DNA from: Acanthochromis polyacanthus
Lineage: Eukaryota; Chordata; Actinopteri; Pomacentridae
Length of the DNA stretch: 64,000 nucleotides
Assembly: GCF_021347895.1 (NCBI RefSeq)
Contig: NC_067113.1
Span: forward strand, 1,616,467 to 1,680,466
Direction of reading: 5' to 3'
The position numbers and the translations under genes are program-made. The notes below the pieces were generated by a model. That model searched no databases. It saw nothing but the letters and a program-made list of their open reading frames with translations, and was not told the origin of the DNA. Shown here in pieces: positions 1 through 10,559 of the stretch. The stretch's first letter is position 1. Every line of letters starts with the position of its first letter.

Positions 1-529
1 CTGTATCTGTCAGGAGATAAGAGTTTCAATCAAAAACCACCATCACCAGCCCATCAAATTACATTAAGATGAATGCATTACTATTACACTTCCTCACTCA
101 AAACAACCTCGCTGTGACAGATATGCAAAACAGAGAGCTGCCAAAGATAAACATTTTAATCCAATGGATTTCAAATTCTTATAAAATATTTACAAAACAG
201 TGCAAATTTTTGGACAGTCAGGCACTTTTTTTAAAGAATCAGAATAGATTTCTTTTTCAAAAAATAAAATAAAGATAACAGTGGTAAACATAACTATAAA
301 TAAAAATTACTAAGTAAACAGTCCCAGTCTTGGGAATTCACATCATCATGTGTTTTCTGCAGACCGGTCTGGCCCCAAAGCATGGATGGGGCATTCCACT
401 TTTTGGTCTCTGAAAAGTGAAAACACCAACCTAGTGCAAGCACCCACATGGGCCACACCGGTCTGCAGTAGACACATGATCATGTGACATCACATGGCTG
501 GGTGCCACCAAGGCCCCCCTCATTTCGGC
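1..529. repeat. Left inverted arm of the Merlin/CCDC106 element
   Basis: This arm pairs with 8,711-9,228. It contains its own imperfect palindrome: CTGCAGACCGGTCTGGCCCC at 357-376 faces GGGCCACACCGGTCTGCAG at 450-468, so the arm can fold alone. The inner edge coincides with the stop codon (530-532) of the transposase relic. The arm may continue to the left of the window. Confidence 0.85.
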
Positions 530-2632
530 TTACACTTTGTGACATGCTCTTATATCTTTAAACAAGCGGCCTAAGATGCCCTCCCTGTGCTCTTTCCCCA
601 GCACTGGTCCTTCAATGAACTTCAAGTTCATCTTGAGAGCACTTTCTGATAGGTTCCCCCTGTAGCGGTATATGTTCCCTTACAGGTCCTCCATGCACGC
701 TCAATGTGTTGTGTATGAGCACCATTCCCAGGGTGACAAGTACTGCGATGATTCACGCTGGTAGTGAATATACACACGTGGACAAAATGTTGGTACCCCT
801 CAGTTAAAGAAGGAAAACCCACAATTCTCACTGAAATCACTTGAAACTCACAAAAGTAACAATAAATAAAAATTTATTGAAAATTAAATAATCAAAATCA
901 GCCATCACTTTTGAATTGTTGATTAACATAATTATTTAAAAAAACAAACTAATGAAATAGGGCTGGACAAAATGATGGTACCCATAACTTAATATTTTGT
1001 TGCACAACCTTTTGAGGCAATCACTGCAATTAAACGATTTCTGTATTTGTCAATGAGCGTTCTGCAGCTGTCAACAGGTATTTGGCCCACTCCTCATGAG
1101 CAAACAGCTCCAGTTGTCTCAGGTTTGATGGTGTCTTCTCCAAATGGCATGTTTCAGCTCCTTCCACATATGTTCAATGGGATTCAGATCTGGGCTCATA
1201 GAAGGCCACTTTAGAATAGTCCAACGCTTTCTCTCAGCCATTCTTGGGTGTTTTGGCTGTGTGTTTTGGATCGGTTGTCTGTTGGAAGACCCATGACCTG
1301 CGACTGAGACCAAGCTTTCTGACACTAGGCAGCACATTTCTCTCCAGAATGCCTTGATAGTCTTCAGATTTCATCGTACCTTGCACACTTTCAAGACACC
1401 CTGTGCCAGATGCAGCAAAGCAGCCCCAAAACATTACTGAGCCCTCCTCCATGTTTCACCGTAGGGACAGTGTTCTTTCTTCGTATGCTTGGTTTTTGAG
1501 TCTATGAGACATAGAGTTGATGTGCCTTACCAAAAAGCTCCAGTTTGGTCTCATCTGTCCAAAGGACATTCTCCCAGAAGCTTTGTGGCTTGTCAACATG
1601 CATTTTTGCAAATTCCAGTCTGGCTTTTTATGAGTTTTTTTCAGCAGTGGTGTCCTCCTTGGTCGTCTCCCATGAAGGTCCACTTTGGCTCAAACAACGA
1701 CGAATGGTGCCGATCTGACACTGATGTACCTTGGCCTTGGAGTTCACCTTTAATTTCTTTGGAGGTTGCTCTGGGCCTCTTTGGATACAATTCCAACGAT
1801 CCGTCTCTTCAATTTGTCAATCAATTTCCTCTTGCGGCCACGTCCAGGGAGGTTGGCTACTGTCCCTTGGGTCTTGAACTTCTGGAAATAATATGCAGCA
1901 CTGTTGTCACAGGAATTCAAGCCTGTTCAGGAGAGTGGTCCTTATAGCCCTTTACCTTTAAGATGTTTTGTCTATCATTTTTTTTTTCGGGAACAATCCG
2001 GGGACAAATTCTCTCCTTCGCTTTCTAGTTGTCCATGTTCAGTGGCGTACACACCTTTTACACAAACAGCAGGCGTGATACTTGTCTCCCTTTAAATAGG
2101 CAGGACTGATGATTATGAGTTGGAAACACCTGTGATGTCAATTATAAATGACACACCTTGAGTTAATCATGTCACTCTGGTCAAATAGTTTTCAATCTTT
2201 TATAGAGGTACCATCATTTTTGTCCAGTCCTGTTTCATTAGTTTTTTTTTTAAATAATTATGTTAATCAACAATTCAAAAGTGATGGCTGTTTTTGATTA
2301 TTTAATTTTCAATAAATTTTTATTTATTGTTACTTTTGTGAGTTTCAAGTGATTTCAGTGAGAATTGTGGGTTTTTCCTTCTTTAACTGAGGGGTACCAC
2401 AATTTTGTCCACGTGTGTATCCATCCCTGGCCAACCTGGCATATGCACACCAACAATCACTGATTATTTGGCTTCCAGGTCTAACGTATTTGAGAATTAC
2501 GGGTGCAAGATTCTCCTCGATCGGTTTTCTATAAGTTTCAGCACCGGGCATCTACGGGAGCCCTTGAACTCCATCATCCCAATACCAGGACCGCTGTCGC
2601 CAGGTGTTGCACGTTGTCCACGTCCATACTGA
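530..2632 (-). pseudogene. Merlin / ISXO2-type DDE transposase relic, split by a Tc1 insertion
   Basis: Read on the minus strand, a splice acceptor (TTTATTTTTCAG) near 2,633 opens an exon starting YGRGQRATPGDSGPGIGMME. Then comes a stretch with PVILKYVRPGSQIISDCW, where the D of ISDCW is a candidate catalytic Asp. Tc1 copy 1 (773-2,417) interrupts here. Beyond it follow SVNHR and GAHTQHIERAWR, whose Glu fits the DDE Glu of the ISXO2/Merlin fold, then NIYRYRGNLSESALK and a C-terminal tail ending at the stop at 530-532. NH, GAHTQ and IErxW are hallmarks of the ISXO2-like (DDE_Tnp_IS1595) domain. Joining the pieces needs at least three frame changes, so the gene is dead. Exons for the N-terminal half should lie upstream (above 2,640) but I could not identify them. 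The family call is from memory of the motif pattern. Confidence 0.7.
773..2417 (-). mobile_element. Tc1/mariner element, copy 1 (decayed transposase), TA target duplication
   Basis: The ends read CACACGTGGACAAAAT and its reverse complement, each flanked by TA (771-772 and 2,418-2,419). The minus strand encodes a Tc1 transposase broken by several small indels. Recognisable pieces are the [17 protein letters not shown] region near 1,680, [15 protein letters not shown] near 1,430, and the [15 protein letters not shown] segment with the DDE glutamate near 1,190. Unlike copy 2, it keeps the usual Tc1 C-terminus ([11 protein letters not shown] then stop) near 1,000. It is nearly identical to the copy at 44,182-45,797 and in the same orientation. 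It sits inside the Merlin-type transposase, so it landed after that gene arrived. Confidence 0.9.
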
Positions 2633-3061
2633 AAAATAAACAAATGTCATGCTTAATGGCGGCTGTCCCACCGAAAATGCACCATTTCTGAATGTTCTAG
2701 TTAAATTTAAATACTTAATAATAAATAAATAAATAAAATACATTTATTTGGGGACTTTTCAACAATTTCGAGGGTCTTCTATTCAAATTAACTGCCCCAC
2801 ATGGCATAGTTTGAGACATGGAACAAGAGGTGGTATATGAATGTAGTCATGGGTAATGTCAAAGAAAGCCAATAATGCCCCTGATTTCTCGATCTCACAC
2901 GCCCGGTACCTGCAAGACTTTTGTCTGAAGACAATGAAGACAGACTCACTGTTCTTCACACCAACATTTTAGCAGCTAAATTGAAGCACTTTAAAGTATC
3001 CATTTATATTTTAATCACATTCTGGCAGTTACATCACCATTGACATTAACCTTTTATAGGT

Positions 3062-3290
3062 TGTAGATGTTTTGTTTTTTCTTCTTTTTAAGATTTGTTT
3101 TTGGGCATTTTTGCTTTATTGGATAGGACAGTAGTCTGACAGGAAGGTGGAGAGAGATGTGGGGAGAAGTGTGGCAAATGTCTGGGCTCGGGAATCAAAC
3201 ATGACGCTGCCTGGGCATCACAGCCCATACAGAATCTGCCTGGACCAGTAACCCAGCAGGCACCCCCAATCCAACCCTTTGATGCTGAGT
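3062..3290. repeat. Interspersed fish repeat fragment
   Basis: The stretch around 3,100-3,270 (TTTGCTTTATTGGATAGGAC, then a purine-rich part and GGGAATCAAAC) resembles a repeat I have seen often in fish genomes, possibly SINE-derived because of the B-box-like GGGAATCAAAC. I cannot name the family. The rest of 2,640-4,560 contains no coding sequence I can support. Confidence 0.35.
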
Positions 3291-3734
3291 GCCTGTGTTT
3301 AAAACCTATTATCCCTGTTTTAGTAGCGTATAAAACCTTACTCTTCTTTTGTGTCGAAACTTGCTCTCGTCTATTGTGATGAACGCTGTTCTCCCTCCGA
3401 TCCTCATCTTCCGGTTTCTCTCCATCCGCCCTCACTGCTTTACAGCATATTTCACGGAGTAGGGTTTGTCACCCTGGTGAGAGACTTGGGGCTCCCACAC
3501 ACACCATCTTCTATCATGTCCACATGTCTTCGCCTCAATCCCTGTGTCAAGCTGAGCCAAAATAAGAGGACAACTGCTATCAACATATCAACAGGGATAG
3601 GATAGTTTTGTAGACAGGGAGGGGTCCTTATATAAATAGGTTGTTGCTACAATATCCTTGTGCATACTGTAAATGTTGGGATGGATGAACGTGCGTGATT
3701 TCTTAAATTTCTTTAGAATGTGTAATCTTTGTCT

Positions 3735-4106
3735 ATAGTTCCAAAACATTGGGTCAGGACCCATTTGTGGGTCAAAATAAATACAAGGGTCCCCCATTAT
3801 TATTATTATTATTTCAAAACCTTTTCAAAACATTCTTTAAAAAAGCATACGTAAGTTTTCATGATTTTAAAAAACAAACATGCACTGATTTCTCATTAAT
3901 TTCCTTAATACATGAAAGAAAACTAAGATTCCATAAATTAGATAACCAATAGAAGTAGTAAAAATAGCTGATCTACAAGTTCACATTGCGTTGCGAACAC
4001 ATTCAGAGCTTGTAAATCTGCTGTGTTCAAAAGTTTGCGATCTGGGCAAACATATACTTTGGCTTTTGGATTTTGAAGATACAAGGTTTGGGGACCACTG
4101 CTCTAT
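3735..4106. mobile_element. Possible decayed hAT-type MITE
   Basis: The right end GGTTTGGGGACCACTGCTCT resembles the CAGTGGTCCCCAAACC terminus of many vertebrate hAT MITEs. The left part contains GGGTCAGGACCCATTTGTGG, another typical subterminal motif. No target duplication could be recognised, so the ends are approximate. Confidence 0.35.
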
Positions 4107-4568
4107 GTCAGTATGCATTTGGCTATTCATGTTAAGAGACACTGTTTACATGTGGTATTTGCATGTACTGTATTAGGTCTACCTGATTGGAATGGTGAAA
4201 GCTAAAATGAAATGCACAAAATAATTAATTATTGTGTAACAAAATACAATTACACAGCTTATGAGCGAATGAGAGACCACTTGAATAGAAGTGAGGGAGA
4301 GAAACATCCAACCTGTGCATAATCTGCATCCATGATTGTAATGGGATGTGTGATCCAGAGAAAATTGATCCATCTCTGATGAACCTTGTTATTGCCCTGC
4401 CCCATGTGATGACCTTCTGCAGCTCCTGTAACATAAACATACCACACCTGTAAATACAATTTTAAGTAGTAACACAGATTCTCAAGAGTAAACCTATATG
4501 AGATTGTAAACATGGTCATGTCACTTGTTAGAAGGAAAACATTAACCCCTTTCTACATTTGCCCCTTA

Positions 4569-5250
4569 CAGTTGGTATGAAAAAGTATCTGAACCTTTTG
4601 GAATTTCTCACATTTCTGCATAAAATCACCATCAAATGTGATCTGATCTTGTCAAAATCACACAGGTGAAAAAACTGTGTCTGCTTTAACTAAAACCACC
4701 CAAACATTTATAGGTTTTCATATTTTAATGAGGATAGCATGCAAACAATGACAGAAGGGGAAGGAATAAGTAACTGAACCCTGTGCCTAAGGAGACTTAA
4801 AGAGCTATTGAAACCAATTTCTACCAAACAATTTAAGTCAGATGTGTGCCCAATCACTGATGAGTGGCTTAAAGCTGCCCTGCCCACTATAAACACACAC
4901 CTGGTAAGAATTGTCTTGATGAGAAGCATTGTCTGATGTGCACCATGGCTCGCTCAAAAGAGCTGTTCTGAAGACCTGCGATCAAGAATTGTTGATTTGT
5001 ATAAAGCTGGGAAAGGATACAAAACCATCTCTAAAAGTCTGGATGTTCATCAATCGACATTCAGAGAAGTTGTGTACAAATGGAGAGAGTTTGGCACTGT
5101 TGCTTCTCTCCCAAGGAGTGGCCGTCCACCAAAGATGACGCCAAGAGTTCAGCGCAGAATACTCAGAGAGGTAAAAAAGAACCCTAGAGTGTCTGCTAAA
5201 GACTTAGAGAAATCACTGGCACAGTCCAATATCTCTGTGCACACATCAAC
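4569..5250 (+). pseudogene. Truncated Tc1-like element: left terminus plus N-terminal HTH part of the transposase
   Basis: It begins at a TA (4,567-4,568) with CAGTTGGTATGAAAAAGTAT, a Tc1-type terminus. The coding part, about 4,946-5,240, reads [16 protein letters not shown], then KWREFGTVASLPRSGRPPKM and RRILREVKKNPRVSAKDL, the paired-type helix-turn-helix region of Tc1 transposases. The first codons (MARSKEL) are in another frame, so it is frameshifted. Sequence stops abruptly at an AT microsatellite (5,255-5,307), so the DDE catalytic half is missing. It is a different Tc1 family from copies 1 and 2. Confidence 0.8.
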
Positions 5251-5254
5251 TATA

Positions 5255-5262
5255 TGTATAGT

Positions 5263-5310
<48 letters not shown>

Positions 5311-5328
5311 GTGTGTGTGTGTGTGTGT
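5255..5328. repeat. (AT)n followed by (GT)n microsatellite
   Basis: About 22 AT units run directly into about 9 GT units at the point where the truncated Tc1 ends. Confidence 0.95.
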
Positions 5329-5589
5329 TTATATATACATACAATGAAGACGATAATGATAAGATAATGATAATGCTTCATCACTTATCATCGATATCCA
5401 TCTTTGGTTGTGTTTTTTTGAACTTCATTTGCCTGCGGCAAACTGGGGCATCTTTTTTTACTGGCCAACAGCCTCGTCCTCTGAAGCCACCATATCAGAG
5501 TTTTCCTCCTTGTGCTGTGTTTTGCAGGAGTTTTCTTATTAAAGTCATGGTTGACTGGTGCTCCTATCTTCGCGGGCGATTTGGGCTAT

Positions 5590-5815
5590 TGAACGTCTCC
5601 AGAGCGTAATGACGTAAGCACATGCATATGCAACGTCACCAATGTGAAAGGTAAACACGGAACCACGAGTTGCAATCAAGCGGGTGACAAGCTGTGTGCG
5701 ACTGTTTGTTTCTCGTCCACTCCTTTCAACCGCGCTACTCGAGTCGTCGTCACAGAAACCCACATTCTCCCGGTGTGTGCTCCGCTTTCCCAACCACGGA
5801 AGAAAAACACCTTGT
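5590..5815 (+). promoter_or_regulatory. Candidate promoter and 5' untranslated exon of the CCDC106-like gene
   Basis: Sequence here is richer in CpG than its neighbours and contains a CRE-like TGACGTAA at 5,610-5,617. A strong donor, TTGT|GTAAGTGTGG after 5,815, can splice to the acceptor TTTTACCCCACAG before 6,571, which lies four bases upstream of the gene's ATG. That would make this a 5' UTR exon with the MITE at 6,003-6,536 inside its intron. The transcription start is not determinable by eye. Confidence 0.45.
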
Positions 5816-6002
5816 GTAAGTGTGGTTCCGTCTCCTTTTACTTTACTTTGCATGCCATGGTTGCTAACGTTAATGGCTAGAGCTAACTGCATTGGGGAAC
5901 GTTGGTAGGGTCGGCTAGATCTGAGCACTGGGCCAACTGTTCTAGATTGCTGAACGCCTGTTAATGCGAGGTTAATTTATTTGTGTGTAGCGTTTTACCC
6001 CC

Positions 6003-6536
6003 GTTAAACTTCAGTGTACCGCCGGCGGTACACTTACTAATTTGCATAGGAATTTAAAGAATGTCCGAAGGCTGCAAACGCGATTATACAAACACTATAC
6101 GCCGATGGAAAGCTTAGATTCTCATGAATCCGTCGGTATAAACCACTTTCAGATGTGATTACCACAGCGGGTAATATAAACACATTTGTCCGACAAACAA
6201 CGGATATCCATCCATCCGTTCTCTATACACGGCTTCAACGTACACAGCGCGACTCACATTTGCGGGTTCATTATTACACACAGATGAAAATATTCCACAA
6301 AAAACGGCCATAATCCAACCTTGGACATCCAGACGACAGAAGCCAGTAAGATATTTTGTCCAAAACATGTCTTGAAGTCGGTATATTTACCAAGAATAGG
6401 TCGTTTTCAAGGAAGTGCATCTCGCGATGGGCGTCCAATATTCCCTGTATTTCTCGTCATATTTTTATTTACAAATAGAATATTAGCGATTTTTTTTGTA
6501 CTGCAAATGGCTGGAATTGACTGCAGCTTAAAGGGT
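6003..6536. mobile_element. piggyBac-like MITE, copy A
   Basis: It is the inverted homologue of 51,784-52,333. The right end reads AAAGGGTTAA, and the partner copy starts TTAACCCTTT, matching the TTAA target and CCC-starting ends of piggyBac transposons. It has no transposase. It lies in the intron between the predicted 5' UTR exon and first coding exon of the CCDC106-like gene. A partial third copy is inside the element at 16,160-16,733. Confidence 0.6.
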
Positions 6537-6574
6537 TAAATTATCTTAATTTGTTTATTTTACCCCACAGAGTC

Positions 6575-8689
6575 ATGTCTCAAACACGAACCCGAACAGG
6601 GGAAAAAAAAGAAGAAAACAAGAAGAAGACTTTGCCAGTTGAAAACAACTTGGAGGAGGTGGAGTCAGATATCGAAGGTAAGAATTTTATTCAATCATGG
6701 TTATACATAGAGTGGTCTCGTATAGCACAAGATTGTCTGGTGGCGCCCCACCACCACAACAACAATCATTCCATACCACACACACACACCCCTTGGTATT
6801 CTGTGCACCTACAAAGTTCAATGTCCTTGTGGTTACTCTTCCCAGAGAGTGGGAGGTTGACGTTTGACCCTTGGTCAAGACATAAAAAAAAAAAATCCTA
6901 GCACTCTGCATCCCGAGTTGGATATAGATTGAGTTCCTGCGACATACTAGCATCATGTCCAGGGGTGTACTTGTAATCTACACAAAGCTGCCTCATGCTA
7001 AAGAAACAGGAAATAGGCTCCTGCCATAAGGGCCTCGTGCCTCGGCAAAGTTTAGTGACAAAGCTTTGTCTAACTGAAATAGAACAGCCTGTGACTGTTA
7101 ACATGTTGAAACAAATACAATCCTAAGTATTTAATATATCTTTGCGCATCTTTTTCAGTTGAAGGGGTTCGAGGCCGTTTTTGTGGAACCATGGAAAAAT
7201 TCAAGTCGGACTTGAACCAGCTAAAGGGAGAGAACCGGCTCCTCAAAGAGGAGATTCGTCTCCTTAAGGAAGAGAACAGACTACTAAAACAGGAGCGGGA
7301 TCTCCTAAAGGAGAAGTCTCATTCCTCTGAGGCCGGTTTATAAGGTAACTTGTTCCTTCCGAAACCTACATGTCAGGCTGAAACTACCATCTAAAGCAGG
7401 GGTTTTCAGCTGATTTTGACCCAGGGATCACCATTCTGACGAGGAGCAACTTGAGCTTGTATATAGGCCTTTTACTTTCTAATTAATGGAATTTCTTAGA
7501 TTTTCTCATATTTATTCATGAAATAAAATTGCAATCACTGCATTCATATTTTTATTTTTTTGCTCTTTGGTTCTCTCTTTATATATTTGCTGACTTTAAG
7601 GTTCACAGAAAAGGAGCCATGACCTTGGTGAGTCCTCCGACTCCTCTGAGCCTGAGTCCTCTTTTGAAACAAAGAAGGCTGGCAAGAAGAGAAGAAGGAA
7701 GCCAGTGTCGTCATCATCATCAGATGAGGACTCCCCGAAGAAAAAGCCAAAGAAGGCTTTATTTGGAAAGCGAGGTATCAGGGAAAATAAAGGTTTTCAT
7801 ATTGCTTCTGTAACAATGCACCCACAAACAGTGCTGTTGCTTATATCAATGGTTATCAAAGTGGATTTCAGGGACTCTGGGTTTACCTTAAGCATTCTAA
7901 ATCGACCCCTAAAAGTATGTAACTCTTGACATAAAACTCTGATGTACAGATGGAACCAAAAGAACCCTAAACAGTCAGAGTGCACTGTCAGAGTTATGGG
8001 GGGGACCTTGAATTTTTAAATTTTACATCACACTGCAGCATGAAAATGCACTGGTTTATTGAGTGACCAAAAATTTGGTAAATGCACCCCTTTTTTGTCA
8101 ACTATATTAGGGAGCTTTCAGACTCCGTTCACCTTAGCAAGGCCTATGGAAGATTTTCGTCTTAGTAGGAGCATCTCTGCTAACAGTACTCTTCCTTCCA
8201 CCCACACACAATCTCTTAACAGCAACATTTAACATAGTCAGGCTGGCCCTATTATGAAACTGTTATGTATATACTATCAATTAAACCCTGAAGTGAAAAA
8301 GAATAGTTTAAGTACTGATCATCATGTATACTCAGATTGTACAATATTTGTAATAATGAGTGTGTTTTTTTCCCTTTTTTTTTCTTCCTTTTTCTTTGAT
8401 CTGTCATGTAGTCAGTAGCCCAGAGGATATGGTCCACCGCTATGAGAAGTTGGTGAGGATGTACAAGAAGACCAGGAGCATCCCAGAGACCTGTAGGGCC
8501 TTTGACTTGGACCGCAACACCATTGCGGGGACTGCAGTCATCGCAGATGTCCTCATTGCCGGAGAGGGTGGGCATTTTGGAGAGCTGCCCATAATTGCTG
8601 AAAAGCAGACTTTGGCTAGCTTTGCCAAAGTATGCAAGGCATTTTTGGATGCAAACCCCACCCTAAAGGAGAAAGTAGAAGGCCAATGA
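6575..8689 (+). CDS. CCDC106-like coiled-coil nuclear protein, four coding exons, intact
   Basis: Predicted coding exons are 6,575-6,677, 7,159-7,335, 7,601-7,774 and 8,412-8,689. All boundaries are GT-AG, every phase agrees, and the total is 732 nt (243 aa). Domains in order: a short basic/acidic N-terminus (MSQTRTRTGEKKEENKKK); a leucine-rich coiled coil at about residues 50-90 with NRLLKEEIRLLKEENRLLK; a Ser/Lys-rich stretch with KKRRRKPVSSSSSDED and KKKPKKALFGKR that looks like a nuclear localisation signal; and a C-terminal domain with HRYEKLVRMYKKTRSIPETC and FDLDRNTIAGTAVIAD. That order matches vertebrate CCDC106 and the multicopy CCDC106-like genes of fish as I remember them. The second donor (GCCG|GTTTAT) is needed because the reading runs into TAA just after it. 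Human CCDC106 is reported to bind p53; no role can be read here. It sits inside an inverted-repeat element opposite a Merlin-type transposase, so it may be an element-encoded accessory protein. Confidence 0.75.
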
Positions 8690-8710
8690 GCTGCTCACCA
8701 TCAAATACAA

Positions 8711-9228
8711 ATTTCAGAAATGAGGGGGCCTGGTGAAGCACCAGCCATGTGATGTCACATGATCATGTGTCTACTGCAGACCGGTGTGGCCCATGTGGGT
8801 GCTTGCACTAGGTTGGTGTTTTCACTTTTCAGAGACCAAAAAGTGGAATGCCCATCCAGTGCTTGGGGCCAGACCGGTCTGCAGAAAACACATGATGATG
8901 TGAATTCCCAAGACTGGGACTGTTTACTTAGTAATTTTTATTTATAGTTATTGTTTATCACTGTTATTTTTATTTTATTTTTTGAAAAATAAATCTATTC
9001 TGATTCTTAAAAAAAAGTGCCTGACTGTTAAAAATTTGCACTGTTTTGTAAATAGTTTTATAAGAATTTGAAATCCATTGGATTAAAATGTTTATCTTTG
9101 GCAGCTCTCTTGTTTTTGCAGCGAGGTGTTTTGAGTGAGGAAGTGTAATAATAATGCATTCATCTTAATGTAATTTGATGGCTGGTGATGGTGGTTTTTG
9201 ATTGAAACTCTATCTCCTGACAGATACA
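8711..9228. repeat. Right inverted arm of the Merlin/CCDC106 element
   Basis: This is the reverse complement of 1-529. It begins about 20 bp after the stop codon of the CCDC106-like gene. AATAAA near 8,986 is placed to give that gene its polyadenylation signal, so the arm may double as a 3' UTR. The palindromic ACCGGTCTGCAG boxes of the left arm recur at about 8,773-8,791 and 8,865-8,884. Confidence 0.85.
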
Positions 9229-9349
9229 GTGTGCTGTTCAGAGGGAGAATCAGACTCACAGACACTGTATCACAGACACTGATCGGTTTTGCTGCATTTT
9301 TGGTCCAAGTGTCTGGGGTAATGTGAAAGTTTCCGAGTTATGGGCTAAA

Positions 9350-10520
9350 TACTGAGTAATTACCAGGTAATAACATGGAAACAGACCTCACTTCCATTTA
9401 CAGTACAGTTGCACTTTAATAATTATGTAATTTCCAGGTACATATTTTTCTATTTACTGGGTAACAAATGAGTAATTACCAGGTAATAACATGGAAACAG
9501 ACCTCACTTCCTTTTACAGTACAAATCCACTTTAATAACTATGCAATTTCGAGGTAGGTGTATTTGCAGTTCCTGGGTAACGAATAAGTAATTACCAGGT
9601 AATAGTGTGGAAACAGGCCTCACTTCCTTTTGCAGTACAGTTCAACCGTAATTAGCAGGTAAATATTTTAGTTACTGGGTAAATACTAAGAAGTTACCGG
9701 GTAAGCAGTAAAAACCAGTTGACTACTAGGGAAATACATGGCGTACATACCTAGTAGTACCGAGTAATACATAGTAAATAGTCTTCATTTCCTAGTGATT
9801 ACATGGTAATTATCTAATAGAAACCTGGTAGCCAATAGGAAAGTAACTGGTAGTTTCATAATAATTTCTGTGTAAATTTCACAGTACTTACTGTGTATTT
9901 ACCAATACAATACATAGCCTTCCTTGGTAGTTGTCAGGTACAATTAAAGGGTAATTACTGTGTAGTTATGAAATAAATACAGTTATAACCTGATAATTAT
10001 ATGGTAGTTAACATGGTCATTTTGCAGTTATTGCTGGGTATGTTATCTGATAGTTACAGGTACCTATTTGTTAAGTGGCTGATGAGTACTTAAAAATATG
10101 TTATAGTTTCCATGTAGTTATTAGGAAAATACTTGGTAATTACTTAGTGAGTACCTAGTAATTAATCACATAGTTACAACATAAATACTTTGTAATTGCT
10201 CAGTAATTACTTCTTATTACCTGGCTGTTACCAAGTACTTCTTAAGAATTTACTTAGCAATTACTTAGTAAGTACTTGGCAATTAACAAAATAGTTACTA
10301 TATAATTACATTATAATTACCCAGTAATTAATACTTATTACCAGGTAGTTACTTGGTATGTGCCTGGAATTGGCTTGGTAATTACTCTAAAAGTACTAGG
10401 TAATTAGTAGTATAGTTACCCTGTAATTACATGGTAATTTTACAGTAACTACACCTTATTACATGGTACTTACCTGGCAATTACTATATAAGTACATGGA
10501 AATTACAGTTCCGTAAAAGG
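9350..10520. repeat. Degenerate array of GTAATTACC / CCAGGTAAT motifs
   Basis: For almost 1.2 kb the sequence is built from variants of TAATTACCAGGTAATAAC, TTACTGGGTAA and GTAATTACTTAGTAA. The left third also repeats a longer unit of about 120 bp, with GGAAACAGACCTCACTTCC recurring near 9,380, 9,495 and 9,610. The half-palindromic motif means both strands look alike. There are no ORFs. I cannot assign it to a family. Confidence 0.85.
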
Positions 10521-10559
10521 AAATGTTACCGCCTTAATGTATGAATCACCCTGAGTTAG

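Larger units (their letters stand above)
1..9228. mobile_element. Large inverted-repeat element carrying a Merlin-type transposase relic and a CCDC106-like gene
   Basis: Bases 1-529 read as the reverse complement of 8,711-9,228 with few differences, so about 8.2 kb is enclosed by arms of about 520 bp. Two genes lie inside and point outward: a Merlin/ISXO2-like transposase relic on the minus strand ending at 530, flush with the left arm, and a CCDC106-like gene on the plus strand ending at 8,689, about 20 bp before the right arm. This layout is what one expects of a two-gene DNA transposon. The left outer tip may lie before the window start, so no target duplication can be read. Later insertions are a Tc1 copy (773-2,417), a truncated Tc1 (4,569-5,250) and a piggyBac-like MITE (6,003-6,536). 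The arms and both genes are seen. That the CCDC106-like gene is mobile cargo is inference. Confidence 0.7.

Noticed and set aside
5545..5928. 127-codon minus-strand frame over the CpG-rich region
   Set aside because: It covers the predicted promoter and 5' UTR exon of the plus-strand gene, shows no domain and overlaps open frames on the other strand.
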